Assembly (NCBI GenBank): GCA_034437655.1
Contig: DAOTTU010000046.1
Span: 73,930 to 137,929, forward strand
Direction: 5' to 3'
Source: J027 sp034437655
Lineage (GTDB): Bacteria > Chloroflexota > Anaerolineae > Aggregatilineales > J027
DNA length: 64,000 nt
Part shown: piece by piece, positions 26,238-35,057 of the stretch
How positions within the stretch are numbered: the first letter of the stretch is position 1
How the letters are laid out: each line of letters starts with the position of its first letter
Position numbers and translations under genes: made by a program
The notes under the pieces: model-generated
What the model saw: the letters and a program-made list of their open reading frames with translations, nothing else
Database searches by the model: none
What the model was told of the DNA's origin: nothing

Positions 26238-26284
26238 ACTCGTTAAACTGTGAAAAAGTGCCGTAAACAAATGGAGTCCGACTT

Positions 26285-27523
26285 ATGACGACCACCCCTG
26301 ACCATAACGCCGCAACCCCTCATATTGACCACGCCGCTATTCTGGAAAAACTGGGCGAAGGTGTGTTGATTTTCGGTGCAGACGACAAGCTGCTGTTAGA
26401 CAACCACGTGGCACGGAAAATTCTGGGCTCCAATATGGTCGTCATTCGTCAGCAGGGGTGGCCCGCATTTGCCTTGATTGTTGACCGTGACCAGGCCGAC
26501 GACGTGACAGCCGACAGCCTGCGGGCGAAGTCGCTGCGACAAACTGACCCGGTGCGCTTTCGGATTCTGGTCGCAGATGCATATGTCCCGTGCTGGCTTT
26601 CCGCCGTGCATCAGGAAGACGTTACCCCACTGACTATTGTGACCCTTGAACAGGCAGACTGGACCCCAATCCACGAGTTTATGGCCAACATGCGCAAGGA
26701 AGGCACCCCCGCCATTGAAGACACGCTTGGCCATGCCAAATTCATGATTCAGATCGCGAAGCGGACGAATGAGAAGACCAAAGTCCCGCAATTAGCCGGG
26801 CAAATGCAACGTTTCGCCACTCTGATCCATGAAGAAATGGAACACTTGCAAATTCTGCTACGCCAGATGCATCGTCTGGAAGAAATCCGCACTGGCAATG
26901 TCCGGCAGGCGATTGCCCAGCAACGCAAACGTGTTGACCTGGAAGACTTCTTCGAAGATTTTCTTGAAGAATTGTCTGAAGAATACAGCAAACGCGACGG
27001 TCAAGAAGACAAAGATGTCCGTGACCGCATCAATATGGACATTGACGCCGACCTCTATATTGACGCCTCTGTGCCGCATATGGAAACCGTCATTCATGAT
27101 GTGTTGAATAACGCGCTACTTTATAGCAAGCCAGACTCCCCCCTTCAAATTCGGGCATTTGCTACCAATCAGCGTAAAAGTGTGCAGATCAATGTCATTG
27201 ATGAGGGCATCGGCATTCGTGAATCTGAATATGACCGTGTTTTTACCTTGTTCAAACGGGCGCGGCAGCCTCAGGTTATCGCAGAATTTGGCTTTGGGGT
27301 GAGCCTGGCGTTGGTTAAGTCAGAAATGGAAGCCATGAACGGGCGCATCTGGTTCAACAGTGAGGAAAAAGTGGGGACCATCTTTAGCTTGAAATTCCCG
27401 GCACACATCAAGAGCGACCCACCACCTGCGACGACCGCCGCCGATACTGAAGCGGAAACCCAGTCCACCACCCCTGAGTCCACACCAAAAGAGGATACAA
27501 CGCCGCAACCACCGTCGTCATGA
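26285..27523 (+). CDS. PAS / HATPase sensor protein, probable pseudo-histidine kinase
   Basis: A 412-residue cytoplasmic protein with an N-terminal PAS-like domain (AAILEKLGEGVLIFGADDKLLLDNH, residues about 18-125), a HisKA-like helical region, and a complete HATPase domain (N box LNNALLYS, G1 DEGIGI, F-box FTLFKRA, G2 GFGVSLALVKSEMEAMNGRIWF). In the HisKA region FMANMRKEGTP lines up with the usual FxANMSHELRTP, so the phospho-accepting His is replaced by Lys (K138). The C-terminal 45 residues are a Thr/Pro/Glu tail. No response regulator is adjacent. It may bind ATP and signal by another route. GGAG precedes the ATG. Confidence 0.75.
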   Translation: MTTTPDHNAATPHIDHAAILEKLGEGVLIFGADDKLLLDNHVARKILGSNMVVIRQQGWPAFALIVDRDQADDVTADSLRAKSLRQTDPVRFRILVADAYVPCWLSAVHQEDVTPLTIVTLEQADWTPIHEFMANMRKEGTPAIEDTLGHAKFMIQIAKRTNEKTKVPQLAGQMQRFATLIHEEMEHLQILLRQMHRLEEIRTGNVRQAIAQQRKRVDLEDFFEDFLEELSEEYSKRDGQEDKDVRDRINMDIDADLYIDASVPHMETVIHDVLNNALLYSKPDSPLQIRAFATNQRKSVQINVIDEGIGIRESEYDRVFTLFKRARQPQVIAEFGFGVSLALVKSEMEAMNGRIWFNSEEKVGTIFSLKFPAHIKSDPPPATTAADTEAETQSTTPESTPKEDTTPQPPSS

Positions 27524-27612
27524 ATTGAACCCGGTCTGGCATTACGCGGTAAGCTGTTTAGAATCAATTTTGAGATAAGACCACGACCTATTCTGTACTG
27601 GAGTACCTCAAC

Positions 27613-29412
27613 GTGAGACCACAGTATTTATTGAGCATTTGTATTCTCATCGCTGCGATGTTGCTGGTAGCGTGTAGTGAAGGCAGTAGCACCAGCGGCG
27701 AATTACCGCCCCTGGAAGGCACCGCCGCCCCCGGCCCCATCACGACGCCGACGTATGTTCCGCTAGCGGTGGATGACGAAATTCAAGCGCCAGACTGGAG
27801 CCGAGGCGAGCATATGTACGCAGCCATGCGCCCGGAATACGCTGTAGATGTCGATGAGTTTGTAGACAAGACCCGCTACTATGTCGAGGCAGAACTCGAA
27901 TATGGCATCGAAGCCGTTGTGATTAATGGCCAGCAGCTTGTGCGCTTTACCAACACTACTGAAGTTGCGTTAGATGAGATCGTATTTCGGCTGACGGGGA
28001 ACATCGGGCGGCAAGCGCTGCAAATCCGTGTCGACAACGTCACGCTGGACGGCGCTCCCATTGAACCTATCTATGAAGCACGAGGCAGTGTGATGGCGGT
28101 GCCGTTGCCTGAAACCCTGCCCATTGGTGAATCGGTTGAGATCGGCATGGACTTCATTTTCGTTGCAGAAAACGGCGTACTACCAACCCAGCTTGGTTAT
28201 GCTAACGACCAGTTCCAGATGGTGAACTGGCTGCCGGTGGTGTCAGTGCATGAAGGGCCAGAACTGGGCTGGTTCCGTGACCGTATCTTCGGCAATGACT
28301 GGGACCCCTACTACGGCGAAATGGCGCTGTTCGAATTGATGTTCACCTACGATAGCGATCTACCACTGGCGATCACGGGCATCACCATCGAAGAAATTGA
28401 CAACAGCGACGGCACTGTTACACACCACATTGTGACCGGGCCCGTGCGCGACAATTTCATCATCACCAGCCCGCAGTTCGGCGTGATTACTGATATTACT
28501 GAAGGCGTTACGGTGAACGTGTATTTTATGCCGGGCGGTGAACGGGCCGCTGAATGGGTGATGGAAACCTCATTGCGCTCGCTGGAAATCTTCAATGAAA
28601 CCTTCGGTGAATATCCCTATAGCACGCTCGACGTTGCCCAGACTGAAACCAATGTTGGCGGGGTCGAATATTCGAATGTGATCCTTATTGACCGTGGTTT
28701 CTGGCAAAACGGGAGTCCTGTCACTGAGTTTATTACCGCTCACGAGGTCGCGCACCAGTGGTGGTATCTGCTGGTCGGCAATAACCAGACCCGCGCCCCC
28801 TATATGGACGAAGCAATGGCCTCATTTTCTGAGGGTGTATACTGGCGCGAAGCCTACGACGATAACGGCGAACGCTACGATAACTGGATTGCGAGTGAAC
28901 GCAACACGGTGAATCAGGTGCGCTTCAACGTGGACGACATGTCGATGTATCAGGAGCCAAACGAAATCAACCCGCCCCAGTTTGCAGCGGTGGTCTACTA
29001 TACCCAGGGTAGTGTTTTCTACGATACGTTAGAACAAGCGTTGCGTACCCCGGCCAATCGTATTGGCGAAACTTTTGCCGCGCAGGGCATTCACCAGCAA
29101 GATACTATCGCCGCTGTGCAAAACGATACCAGCTTTACGCGGCACTATAACCGAGCGCTCTATGAAGTCGATAAGGCAGAAATGACCTATCGCGCTTTAC
29201 AACATTACTTCGACAAGATGAAGTACAAACTCAGTAATCCCGCTGAAATCCTGCAAAGCTATGAAGCAGTCACCGGGCAAGAGCTGGACGCCATCTTCTA
29301 CGAATTCTTTGGTGAATTCCCTGGGCTGGACCCCGCCGTGATTGAAGGCGAGGCCCCAACAGACGCCACCAACGAGGCAGAAAACGTCAATACCAGCTTT
29401 ATCGGCGGCTAG
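27613..29412 (+). CDS. M1-family zinc metallopeptidase lipoprotein
   Basis: A 599-residue secreted lipoprotein, starting at GTG with GGAG upstream. Its signal ends in the lipobox LVACS (Cys near residue 20). An M1 N-terminal beta domain is followed by the catalytic domain with the exopeptidase-like motif NVGGVEYSNVI, the zinc motif HEVAHQWW and the third ligand in DEAMASFSEGVYW. It should remove N-terminal amino acids from peptides outside the membrane. The GGVEY variant of GxMEN occurs in environmental M1 enzymes. The length is shorter than four-domain M1 peptidases, consistent with loss of the C-terminal domain. Confidence 0.88.
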   Translation: MRPQYLLSICILIAAMLLVACSEGSSTSGELPPLEGTAAPGPITTPTYVPLAVDDEIQAPDWSRGEHMYAAMRPEYAVDVDEFVDKTRYYVEAELEYGIEAVVINGQQLVRFTNTTEVALDEIVFRLTGNIGRQALQIRVDNVTLDGAPIEPIYEARGSVMAVPLPETLPIGESVEIGMDFIFVAENGVLPTQLGYANDQFQMVNWLPVVSVHEGPELGWFRDRIFGNDWDPYYGEMALFELMFTYDSDLPLAITGITIEEIDNSDGTVTHHIVTGPVRDNFIITSPQFGVITDITEGVTVNVYFMPGGERAAEWVMETSLRSLEIFNETFGEYPYSTLDVAQTETNVGGVEYSNVILIDRGFWQNGSPVTEFITAHEVAHQWWYLLVGNNQTRAPYMDEAMASFSEGVYWREAYDDNGERYDNWIASERNTVNQVRFNVDDMSMYQEPNEINPPQFAAVVYYTQGSVFYDTLEQALRTPANRIGETFAAQGIHQQDTIAAVQNDTSFTRHYNRALYEVDKAEMTYRALQHYFDKMKYKLSNPAEILQSYEAVTGQELDAIFYEFFGEFPGLDPAVIEGEAPTDATNEAENVNTSFIGG

Positions 29413-29441
29413 CTGACAACCGTCTGGCATCAACTACAACA

Positions 29442-29476
29442 AGGGCATGATTCCATATTCGGAACATGCTCTTTTT
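29442..29476 (+). terminator. intrinsic terminator after the M1 peptidase
   Basis: AGGGCATG...CATGCTCT with an inner TTCC/GGAA stem (29442-29472) is followed by TTTTTAATTTTG. Confidence 0.85.
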
Positions 29477-29568
29477 AATTTTGACAGCAACCACCCCCCT
29501 CTCTATAATCTGCCGTGGCTCAATGACAACAAGCGAAGCCCGATTAAGCAAGGAAGGCGATCTGTTAC

Positions 29569-30195
29569 ATGGAAAACGTTCACGTCTCAAATCATCCGCT
29601 GCTGTTGCACAAACTGACCCTGTTGCGTAATGCTGAAACCAAACACCGCCAATTTCGTGAACTGGTCGGTGAAATGGCGAAGCTCCTGTGTTACGAAGCC
29701 ACTCGCGACTTACCCGTGCAAGATACGACTGTTACAACCCCGATGGGTGAAGCTGGCGGCCAACGTCTGATGACAGAAATCGGGTTGGTGCCAATCTTAC
29801 GCGCCGGTCTCGGTATGGTGGACGGATTGCTGGAAATGATCCCCAGTTCGCAGGTATGGCATCTCGGCTTTTATCGCGACGAGGAAACACTGCGCCCGGT
29901 GGCCTACTACAACAAACTTCCGAACGAAGCGACGGTGCAGGTCTGCCTTGTGTTGGACCCAATGCTGGCGACAGGTGGTTCGGCCGTTGCGGCTGTGCAA
30001 ACCCTCAAAGACTGGGGAATAGACCACATCAAATTCGTAGGGCTAATCGGTGCGCCCGAAGGCATTCAACACTTTCACAAGCACCACCCCGAGGTTCCCA
30101 TCCATTTAGCGGCGGTAGACGAACGGCTCAACGACATCGGCTTTATTGTGCCGGGGCTGGGCGATGCAGGTGACCGTCAGTTTGGCACTGCATAG
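29569..30195 (+). CDS. upp: uracil phosphoribosyltransferase
   Basis: A 208-residue enzyme converting uracil and PRPP to UMP in pyrimidine salvage. Diagnostic segments are HPLLLHKLTLLRNAETKHRQFREL at the start, LVPILRAGLGMVDGLLEMIPSSQVWHLGFYRDEET, the PRPP loop CLVLDPMLATGGSAVAAV and the closing uracil-binding YxDxRLNDxGFIVPGLGDAGDR (here VDERLNDIGFIVPGLGDAG). Length matches the family. AAGGAAGG lies upstream of the ATG. The next gene begins 4 nt after the stop, indicating cotranscription. Confidence 0.96.
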   Translation: MENVHVSNHPLLLHKLTLLRNAETKHRQFRELVGEMAKLLCYEATRDLPVQDTTVTTPMGEAGGQRLMTEIGLVPILRAGLGMVDGLLEMIPSSQVWHLGFYRDEETLRPVAYYNKLPNEATVQVCLVLDPMLATGGSAVAAVQTLKDWGIDHIKFVGLIGAPEGIQHFHKHHPEVPIHLAAVDERLNDIGFIVPGLGDAGDRQFGTA

Positions 30196-30198
30196 ATT

Positions 30199-31299
30199 AT
30201 GTCTGCAACACTTGCTGAGCATGGCCTCTCGTTTGCCATCATCTTTGGCGTGGGGTTCGGGGTTGCCCTGCTGTTAACCCCCCTGACCATGCGCCTCAGC
30301 CATCGCTGGGGCATTGTGCGTGAACCGGGTGGTCGTCGGCAGCACCACAAAACCATGCCGCTGTTGGGTGGGTTGGCAATCGTTGTCGCCTTTTACGCAG
30401 CAGTTGGTGTCGCACAATTACTCCCTGCTGAACGCACTGACCCCAACGAGGTTATCCGGCTGACCGGGTTGGTGCTTGGCGGGCTGTTTATCGCGGCGGT
30501 AGGGTTTCTGGACGACCGTTTCGAACTTTCCCCTATCCCGCTGTACATCGCGCAACTCATTGCGGCTGCGATTGCCGTTGCGTTCCTGATCTTCATTGAG
30601 GGTTTCAATAACCCCATCAACGGTCAAACGGTCACGGGCTGGCCATTTGTTGTAACCGTCACGATTACCCTTTTCTGGCTTGGTTTTATGATGAATACCG
30701 TCAATTGGCTGGACGGGCTAGATGGGTTGGCTGGCGGTGTCGCTGCGATTGCCGCCTTTATGATGTTCTATCACGCCACGTTTCAACTCAACCAGATCAG
30801 CGTTGGGTTTTTGCCGCTGGCACTATTTGGCGCAACGCTCGGCTTTCTGGTCTATAACTTCCACCCGGCAAAGGTGTTTATGGGGGGTAGTGCATGGTTT
30901 TTGGGGTTTGCGCTCGGCGTGTTAAGCATCATTGGCGGGGCCAAGGTTGCTACAATTTTATTGGTGATGGGGCTACCCCTGTTGGATGTTGGCTGGCAAA
31001 TTGTGCGCCGCATCCTCGAAGGTCAAAACCCGATGATTGGCGACCGGGGGCACCTGCATTTCCGATTGGTGGATATGGGCTATTCACAGCGGACCATCGT
31101 ACTCGGTTACTACTTCTTCTGCGCCATGTTCGGCACTATCGCACTGATGACAACCAGCCGCCTGTTTAAGCTGATTTCGCTAGTCGTAATGGGGCTCATC
31201 TTGCTCGGTGCATTTGCGCTGGTAAGCTGGCAATACAGCCGCCAGAAAGCCGCGCTGGCCAATACCAGCCACGAAAGCGAACCCTCTACAAGTCCGTAG
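30199..31299 (+). CDS. MraY/WecA-type UDP-HexNAc-phosphate transferase
   Basis: A 366-residue polytopic membrane enzyme with about ten helices. The family motifs are REPGGRRQHHKTMPLLGG (cytoplasmic loop 1), FLDDRFELSP (Asp pair), NTVNWLDGLDGLAGG and the loop GDRGHLHFRLVDMGYSQ with the HxH-type segment. It transfers GlcNAc-1-phosphate or a similar sugar phosphate to undecaprenyl phosphate, starting an extracellular polysaccharide, teichoic acid or peptidoglycan-linked polymer. It looks more like WecA/TagO than MraY. It starts 4 nt after upp. Its end overlaps the PyrD-like gene by 14 nt in convergent orientation. Confidence 0.9.
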   Translation: MSATLAEHGLSFAIIFGVGFGVALLLTPLTMRLSHRWGIVREPGGRRQHHKTMPLLGGLAIVVAFYAAVGVAQLLPAERTDPNEVIRLTGLVLGGLFIAAVGFLDDRFELSPIPLYIAQLIAAAIAVAFLIFIEGFNNPINGQTVTGWPFVVTVTITLFWLGFMMNTVNWLDGLDGLAGGVAAIAAFMMFYHATFQLNQISVGFLPLALFGATLGFLVYNFHPAKVFMGGSAWFLGFALGVLSIIGGAKVATILLVMGLPLLDVGWQIVRRILEGQNPMIGDRGHLHFRLVDMGYSQRTIVLGYYFFCAMFGTIALMTTSRLFKLISLVVMGLILLGAFALVSWQYSRQKAALANTSHESEPSTSP

Positions 31300-32308
31300 G
31301 ATCGGCGGGCAGTGTGTGGTCGTCGTCAGTGAGGGGCAATTCCGGCAAGTCAGGGGGTGGTGCTGGCGTGGCCGGTGGTGTCGCGGCTGAAGACGGGGTG
31401 TTATTATCCGCTGCGCCTCGGCGTTGCATGGCCTGTGTTTTGCCAATGCCGGGGTGCCATTCGTCTGGCAGGGCATCGTGGGCCCGGGTAAGTTCTTCGC
31501 CACCGAGGTTGCGGGCAATAACTTCGACAGTGCGCGGCGAAATCCAGGTAAGCGTGTCAATCTGCACGGCACGGGCTCCCGCATCAAGGAAGTCGCGAGC
31601 ATCGTCTGGCGTGTGAATGCCACCGCAGGCAATGATCGGGGTGTCGGTGTTGCTGGCAATTTGCCCCACCAGCCGCAGATTTTGCCCTTTCATCAAGCGT
31701 CCATACATCCGTCCCCCGACCAGCCGGCCCGACTGTGGGTCGCGTTCGGTGCCACGCGGCGGTGCAGACACAACCATTGCATCCGCGCCGCACATTTCAA
31801 CCACTTCCCATAGAAACTGAGCCTGATACAGCGGCAGCTTAACCAACATTGGCAACTGGCACCGTGCCCGCGCTGCGCTGAGAATATCCTGAACCTCGTC
31901 GGGATGAACAAGATCATGCAAGCCCAGTTCAACGCCAACAACGTTTGGCACCCCCTCAAGACGCTCGGTAGTACGGGTGATGTCATCCAGATTCGATGCA
32001 ATCACATGTACAATGATAGGAATAGGGCACCGTTCCCAGCCGCGTGCGTATTGTTTCACGACACGGTTCACACCCGGATGCGGCAAGCCAGTATGCAATA
32101 ACATACCGCCTGTGGTTTGCACGACGCGCGGGCCGTGGGCAACCTTCCGTGCTTTCGCAGAGACAGGCGCGGTCACGGCTGCACCGAGTTTGTCGAGCTT
32201 GAGTAAGTCGCGATAGGCGAGCGGGTCAAAGCCCATCATGCCGCTGGCAATCATCACCGGGCTATTGAGTACGAGCGAGTATTTGCCGGGGCGCGTAATT
32301 TCAATCAA
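31286..32308 (-). CDS. dihydroorotate dehydrogenase-like flavoprotein, divergent active site
   Basis: A 340-residue TIM-barrel protein that follows the class 1B PyrD pattern: NSPVMIASGMMGF, GGMLLHTGLPHPGV, PIIVHVIASN, LVKLPLY, IIACGGIHTPDDARDFLDAGARAVQIDT (the FMN phosphate site). Residues that hold orotate in known PyrD are changed: VTKG becomes VTAP (A47), MLNxxG becomes MLLHTG (L71), and the NxSCPN loop with the catalytic Cys becomes ELGLHDL (127-133). The C-terminal 50 residues are a Pro/Ala/Asp-rich tail. The partner PyrK-like gene overlaps by 4 nt. The substrate may not be dihydroorotate. Confidence 0.7.
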   Translation of the reverse strand: MIEITRPGKYSLVLNSPVMIASGMMGFDPLAYRDLLKLDKLGAAVTAPVSAKARKVAHGPRVVQTTGGMLLHTGLPHPGVNRVVKQYARGWERCPIPIIVHVIASNLDDITRTTERLEGVPNVVGVELGLHDLVHPDEVQDILSAARARCQLPMLVKLPLYQAQFLWEVVEMCGADAMVVSAPPRGTERDPQSGRLVGGRMYGRLMKGQNLRLVGQIASNTDTPIIACGGIHTPDDARDFLDAGARAVQIDTLTWISPRTVEVIARNLGGEELTRAHDALPDEWHPGIGKTQAMQRRGAADNNTPSSAATPPATPAPPPDLPELPLTDDDHTLPADPTDL

Positions 32309-33036
32309 AAGCGCACCTTCCCGAGGTCAAACGCCGGGCCATCAACACATGCTGCATGATGACTGACCAGACAGGCCATACAACTCCCCGTGCCACAGGG
32401 CAATGGATAGTCAAACACGCCATAGAGGAAGTTCTCGGGCAGGGCGTGGCGGATGTCACGCATGGCTCGTAGTAGATGCGTGAAACGATCATGAGCCTGA
32501 TAAACATCTGTCAGCACAAAAATCTGGTCTGCCCACAACACCGTCGCTTTGAATGATGGCCATTGCTGCGGATTATCACTATAGATAATTTCTGTTTCGG
32601 GGGGTAACGAATTCACTGGATAAGCCGTGAGCATCCCCGCCGCGACCAGCGTCACCGAAACGCCTCGCCGTAAGGCAGCCACCAGCAGATAGCGCAGGCG
32701 CGTGAGTGGATAATCCTGCACGACCAGCAACAAATTACGGGTAGGGTCTTCGAGCGGGAACGCCGCCCCGACCGGGCCAATCACGCTGACAACATCGCCG
32801 GGATCAAGCCATTCGTTTTCGCGGCGCTCAATTTCAAGCACGCCTGCTCTGGCGTCGTAGTCCACTGGTATCCACAATTGACGTAGATAAGGGTCGAAGC
32901 GGTCTTCACGCCGCACCAGCAAGCTCTGCCCGGGTCGGAGCTGCTCAAGGGCATTATCTTCAACGGCTAGCGAGACGTGCTGCCAACCGTCACTGATGCG
33001 GCGTACCCGTTCGATAATCGCGAGGCTTTCGCGCAT
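32305..33036 (-). CDS. PyrK-like iron-sulfur electron-transfer subunit, divergent
   Basis: A 243-residue protein with the PyrK layout: a beta-barrel flavin domain, a nucleotide-binding domain and a C-terminal [2Fe-2S] cluster loop (LPCGTGSCMACLVSHHAACVDG, with four Cys near residues 214, 219, 222 and 230). The RxYS motif for FAD is not evident (the segment reads LRQLWIP) and the GGxG nucleotide motif is replaced by VVQDYP. It would pass electrons from its partner flavoprotein, but possibly not to NAD. Its stop overlaps the PyrD-like start (ATGA), so the two are made together. The ybaB stop lies 7 nt upstream. Confidence 0.7.
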   Translation of the reverse strand: MRESLAIIERVRRISDGWQHVSLAVEDNALEQLRPGQSLLVRREDRFDPYLRQLWIPVDYDARAGVLEIERRENEWLDPGDVVSVIGPVGAAFPLEDPTRNLLLVVQDYPLTRLRYLLVAALRRGVSVTLVAAGMLTAYPVNSLPPETEIIYSDNPQQWPSFKATVLWADQIFVLTDVYQAHDRFTHLLRAMRDIRHALPENFLYGVFDYPLPCGTGSCMACLVSHHAACVDGPAFDLGKVRF

Positions 33037-33042
33037 GATGTC

Positions 33043-33435
33043 CTATAACAGTCCTTGCAGCCCACTCGGGAGCATTCCGCCCATGTTGCCTGTAATGGAC
33101 TCCATGCGTTCAGAAGCCATTGCCTGCGACTGTTCAATAGCAGAATTCACAGCGGCAACCAGCAGGTCCTGCAAGTCAGTGGCCCAATCTTCGTCTTCAA
33201 CGTCAATAATGTCGGGGTCAATCTTGATGGCCTGTACACGCTGATGGCCGGTAATCGTCACAGTAATGGCTCCCCCGCCGGCCGTCACATCAATCGTTTC
33301 GGTTTCAAGCGCTTTCTGTGCAGCAGCCATGTCTTCTTGCATTTTCTGCATTTGCTTGAGCAGCGCAGCCTGGTTCGCGCCACCACCTGCACCGGGCATA
33401 CCACCACCGCGTGATTTTTTGCTTCGTTTGGCCAT
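33043..33435 (-). CDS. YbaB/EbfC nucleoid-associated protein
   Basis: A 130-residue protein of the YbaB/EbfC family, a dimeric DNA-binding protein. The Gly-rich start (GGGMPGAGGGANQ) leads into a helix LLKQMQKMQEDMAAAQKALE, then the family beta core VTAGGGAITVTITGHQRVQAIKIDPDII and a closing helix DLLVAAVNSAIEQSQ. The second half ends in a Gly/Met-rich tail as in other family members. It lies 21 nt after dnaX, the same pairing as dnaX-ybaB in E. coli. AAGGAG sits 6 nt before the ATG. Confidence 0.93.
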   Translation of the reverse strand: MAKRSKKSRGGGMPGAGGGANQAALLKQMQKMQEDMAAAQKALETETIDVTAGGGAITVTITGHQRVQAIKIDPDIIDVEDEDWATDLQDLLVAAVNSAIEQSQAMASERMESITGNMGGMLPSGLQGLL

Positions 33436-33455
33436 AATATTCTCCTTGCTATGGA

Positions 33456-35012
33456 TTATTCGTCGTCAATATATTCAATTGTGGCACCCAGCTCATGCAC
33501 TGCGCGCCGGAAAAATTCGTCATTCTGAATTGTATCAGCCTCAGATGCATTGCCCGCACCTTCATGGGCCAATTCTAAACGAACACCAATGCCTGCGCCA
33601 AAGGTTGCCTGTACGGCTTCTACCACAAATTGCCAGCGCCCTTCAAGCTGTTGGTGCAAGTTCGGGTCTTGCAAGCCGACAACTACTGTTTTTCCGCCAT
33701 CGTCTACGCGCAGCACAGCACACTGTTGCAACATCCCTTTGAGTGAGCTTTTTTGCGACACAACCGCCGCCACAATTTTAGGCCAGGCATGGTGTGCATC
33801 GTCGAAGCTCAGCAAAGGCGCAGTACCGTCGGTAGCAGATGGCGGTTCAACTTTTGGGGCCGGTTTAGATGGGCGTGGCATGGCAGGCGGTGGTGGTTTC
33901 GGCGGTGTTGCAGGTGTATCGTCAACAGCGACGCCAAGTGTGACTTCTACGAGGGCAAGTTCAAGCGGTAGTTGCGGTTGCCAGCCACCGCGCATGTCAC
34001 TGATTGCCGCGTTAAAGAGCTGGATGGAGCGCAACAACAGTCGGTGTTCAAACACGCTGGCTTGCTCCTCAAGCATACGGCGCTCATCTTCAGACGCATC
34101 TACCAGTGTGCCACCCCCCATTTTGATGAGCAGCAACCGTCGCAGATGTTCGACGAGTTGCCGGGCGAACTGGCGTGGGTCAGCCCCGGTATCCACCGCT
34201 TGATTAATTTGATCCAGCCCGTAGGCGGTATCTCGTTGCAAAATGGCGTGGCTGACTTCCCAGACGTAGCGTGTACCGGCCGCCCCAAGCATTGCCTGTG
34301 CAATTTCATAAGAGACATGCTCAGTCGGGTCGGTCACAATCTGGTCAAGTAAGCTGATGCTATCACGCACACTACCTGTTCCCTGCCGTGCCACCAATTC
34401 AAGGACAGCATCGTCAATACTGATACCTTCCGCATCACAGATACGGCGTAAATGCTCGCTTACTTCACGGATAGAGACACGCCGAAACTCAAAGATCAAG
34501 CAACGGCTTTTAATGGTATCTGGCACCTTATGAATCTCGGTGGTTGCCAGCACAAAAATTGCATGGTCGGGCGGTTCTTCCAGCGTTTTGAGCAACGCAT
34601 CAAAGGCTGCCCCAGAAAACCGATGCACTTCGTCAATGATATAGACTTTGTAGCGCCCATCACTGGGGGCAAAGGCGACTTTGTCGCGCAGGTCTCGCAC
34701 ATCATCTACCCCGGTATGGGAAGCCGCGTCAATTTCGATGATATCCAGAAAGCGTCCCTTATTCACGGCGATGCAGTGCGCACAGACGTTGCAAGGACGT
34801 TCAGCCGGGTCAGGGTCCAGGCAATTCACCGCTTTCGCCAGCAAGCGGGCGGTTGTTGTTTTGCCGGTGCCGCGTGGCCCACTGAACAGGTAAGCATGTC
34901 GCACCCGGTCTAGACGGATAGCACCACGAATTGTGCGTGTGATGTGTTCTTGCCCAATGACATCACTAAAATGTTGAGGACGCCACTTTAAGTAAAGCGC
35001 CTGTGTTGCCAC
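33456..35012 (-). CDS. dnaX: DNA polymerase III gamma/tau clamp-loader subunit
   Basis: A 518-residue AAA+ protein. Walker A is GPRGTGKTT; the zinc module is CNVCAHC with an earlier Cys (VNCLDP); Walker B is VYIIDEVHRF; sensor 1 is FVLATTE; SRC is KSRCLIFEF. Domains I-III fill residues about 1-350, followed by a Pro-rich linker (PPKPPPPAMPRPSKP) and a C-terminal domain to 518. It loads the beta clamp at replication forks. I see no run of A residues suitable for the ribosomal frameshift that makes the gamma form in E. coli, so only a tau-like form is expected. Confidence 0.94.
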   Translation of the reverse strand: MATQALYLKWRPQHFSDVIGQEHITRTIRGAIRLDRVRHAYLFSGPRGTGKTTTARLLAKAVNCLDPDPAERPCNVCAHCIAVNKGRFLDIIEIDAASHTGVDDVRDLRDKVAFAPSDGRYKVYIIDEVHRFSGAAFDALLKTLEEPPDHAIFVLATTEIHKVPDTIKSRCLIFEFRRVSIREVSEHLRRICDAEGISIDDAVLELVARQGTGSVRDSISLLDQIVTDPTEHVSYEIAQAMLGAAGTRYVWEVSHAILQRDTAYGLDQINQAVDTGADPRQFARQLVEHLRRLLLIKMGGGTLVDASEDERRMLEEQASVFEHRLLLRSIQLFNAAISDMRGGWQPQLPLELALVEVTLGVAVDDTPATPPKPPPPAMPRPSKPAPKVEPPSATDGTAPLLSFDDAHHAWPKIVAAVVSQKSSLKGMLQQCAVLRVDDGGKTVVVGLQDPNLHQQLEGRWQFVVEAVQATFGAGIGVRLELAHEGAGNASEADTIQNDEFFRRAVHELGATIEYIDDE

Positions 35013-35057
35013 TACAGTTTGTCCTTTTTCTCAAGAAAGCCCTGGGTGACGCTATGG

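Noticed and set aside
33456..35012. A programmed frameshift in dnaX to give a gamma form
   Set aside because: No A-rich slippery sequence with a downstream stop is apparent.
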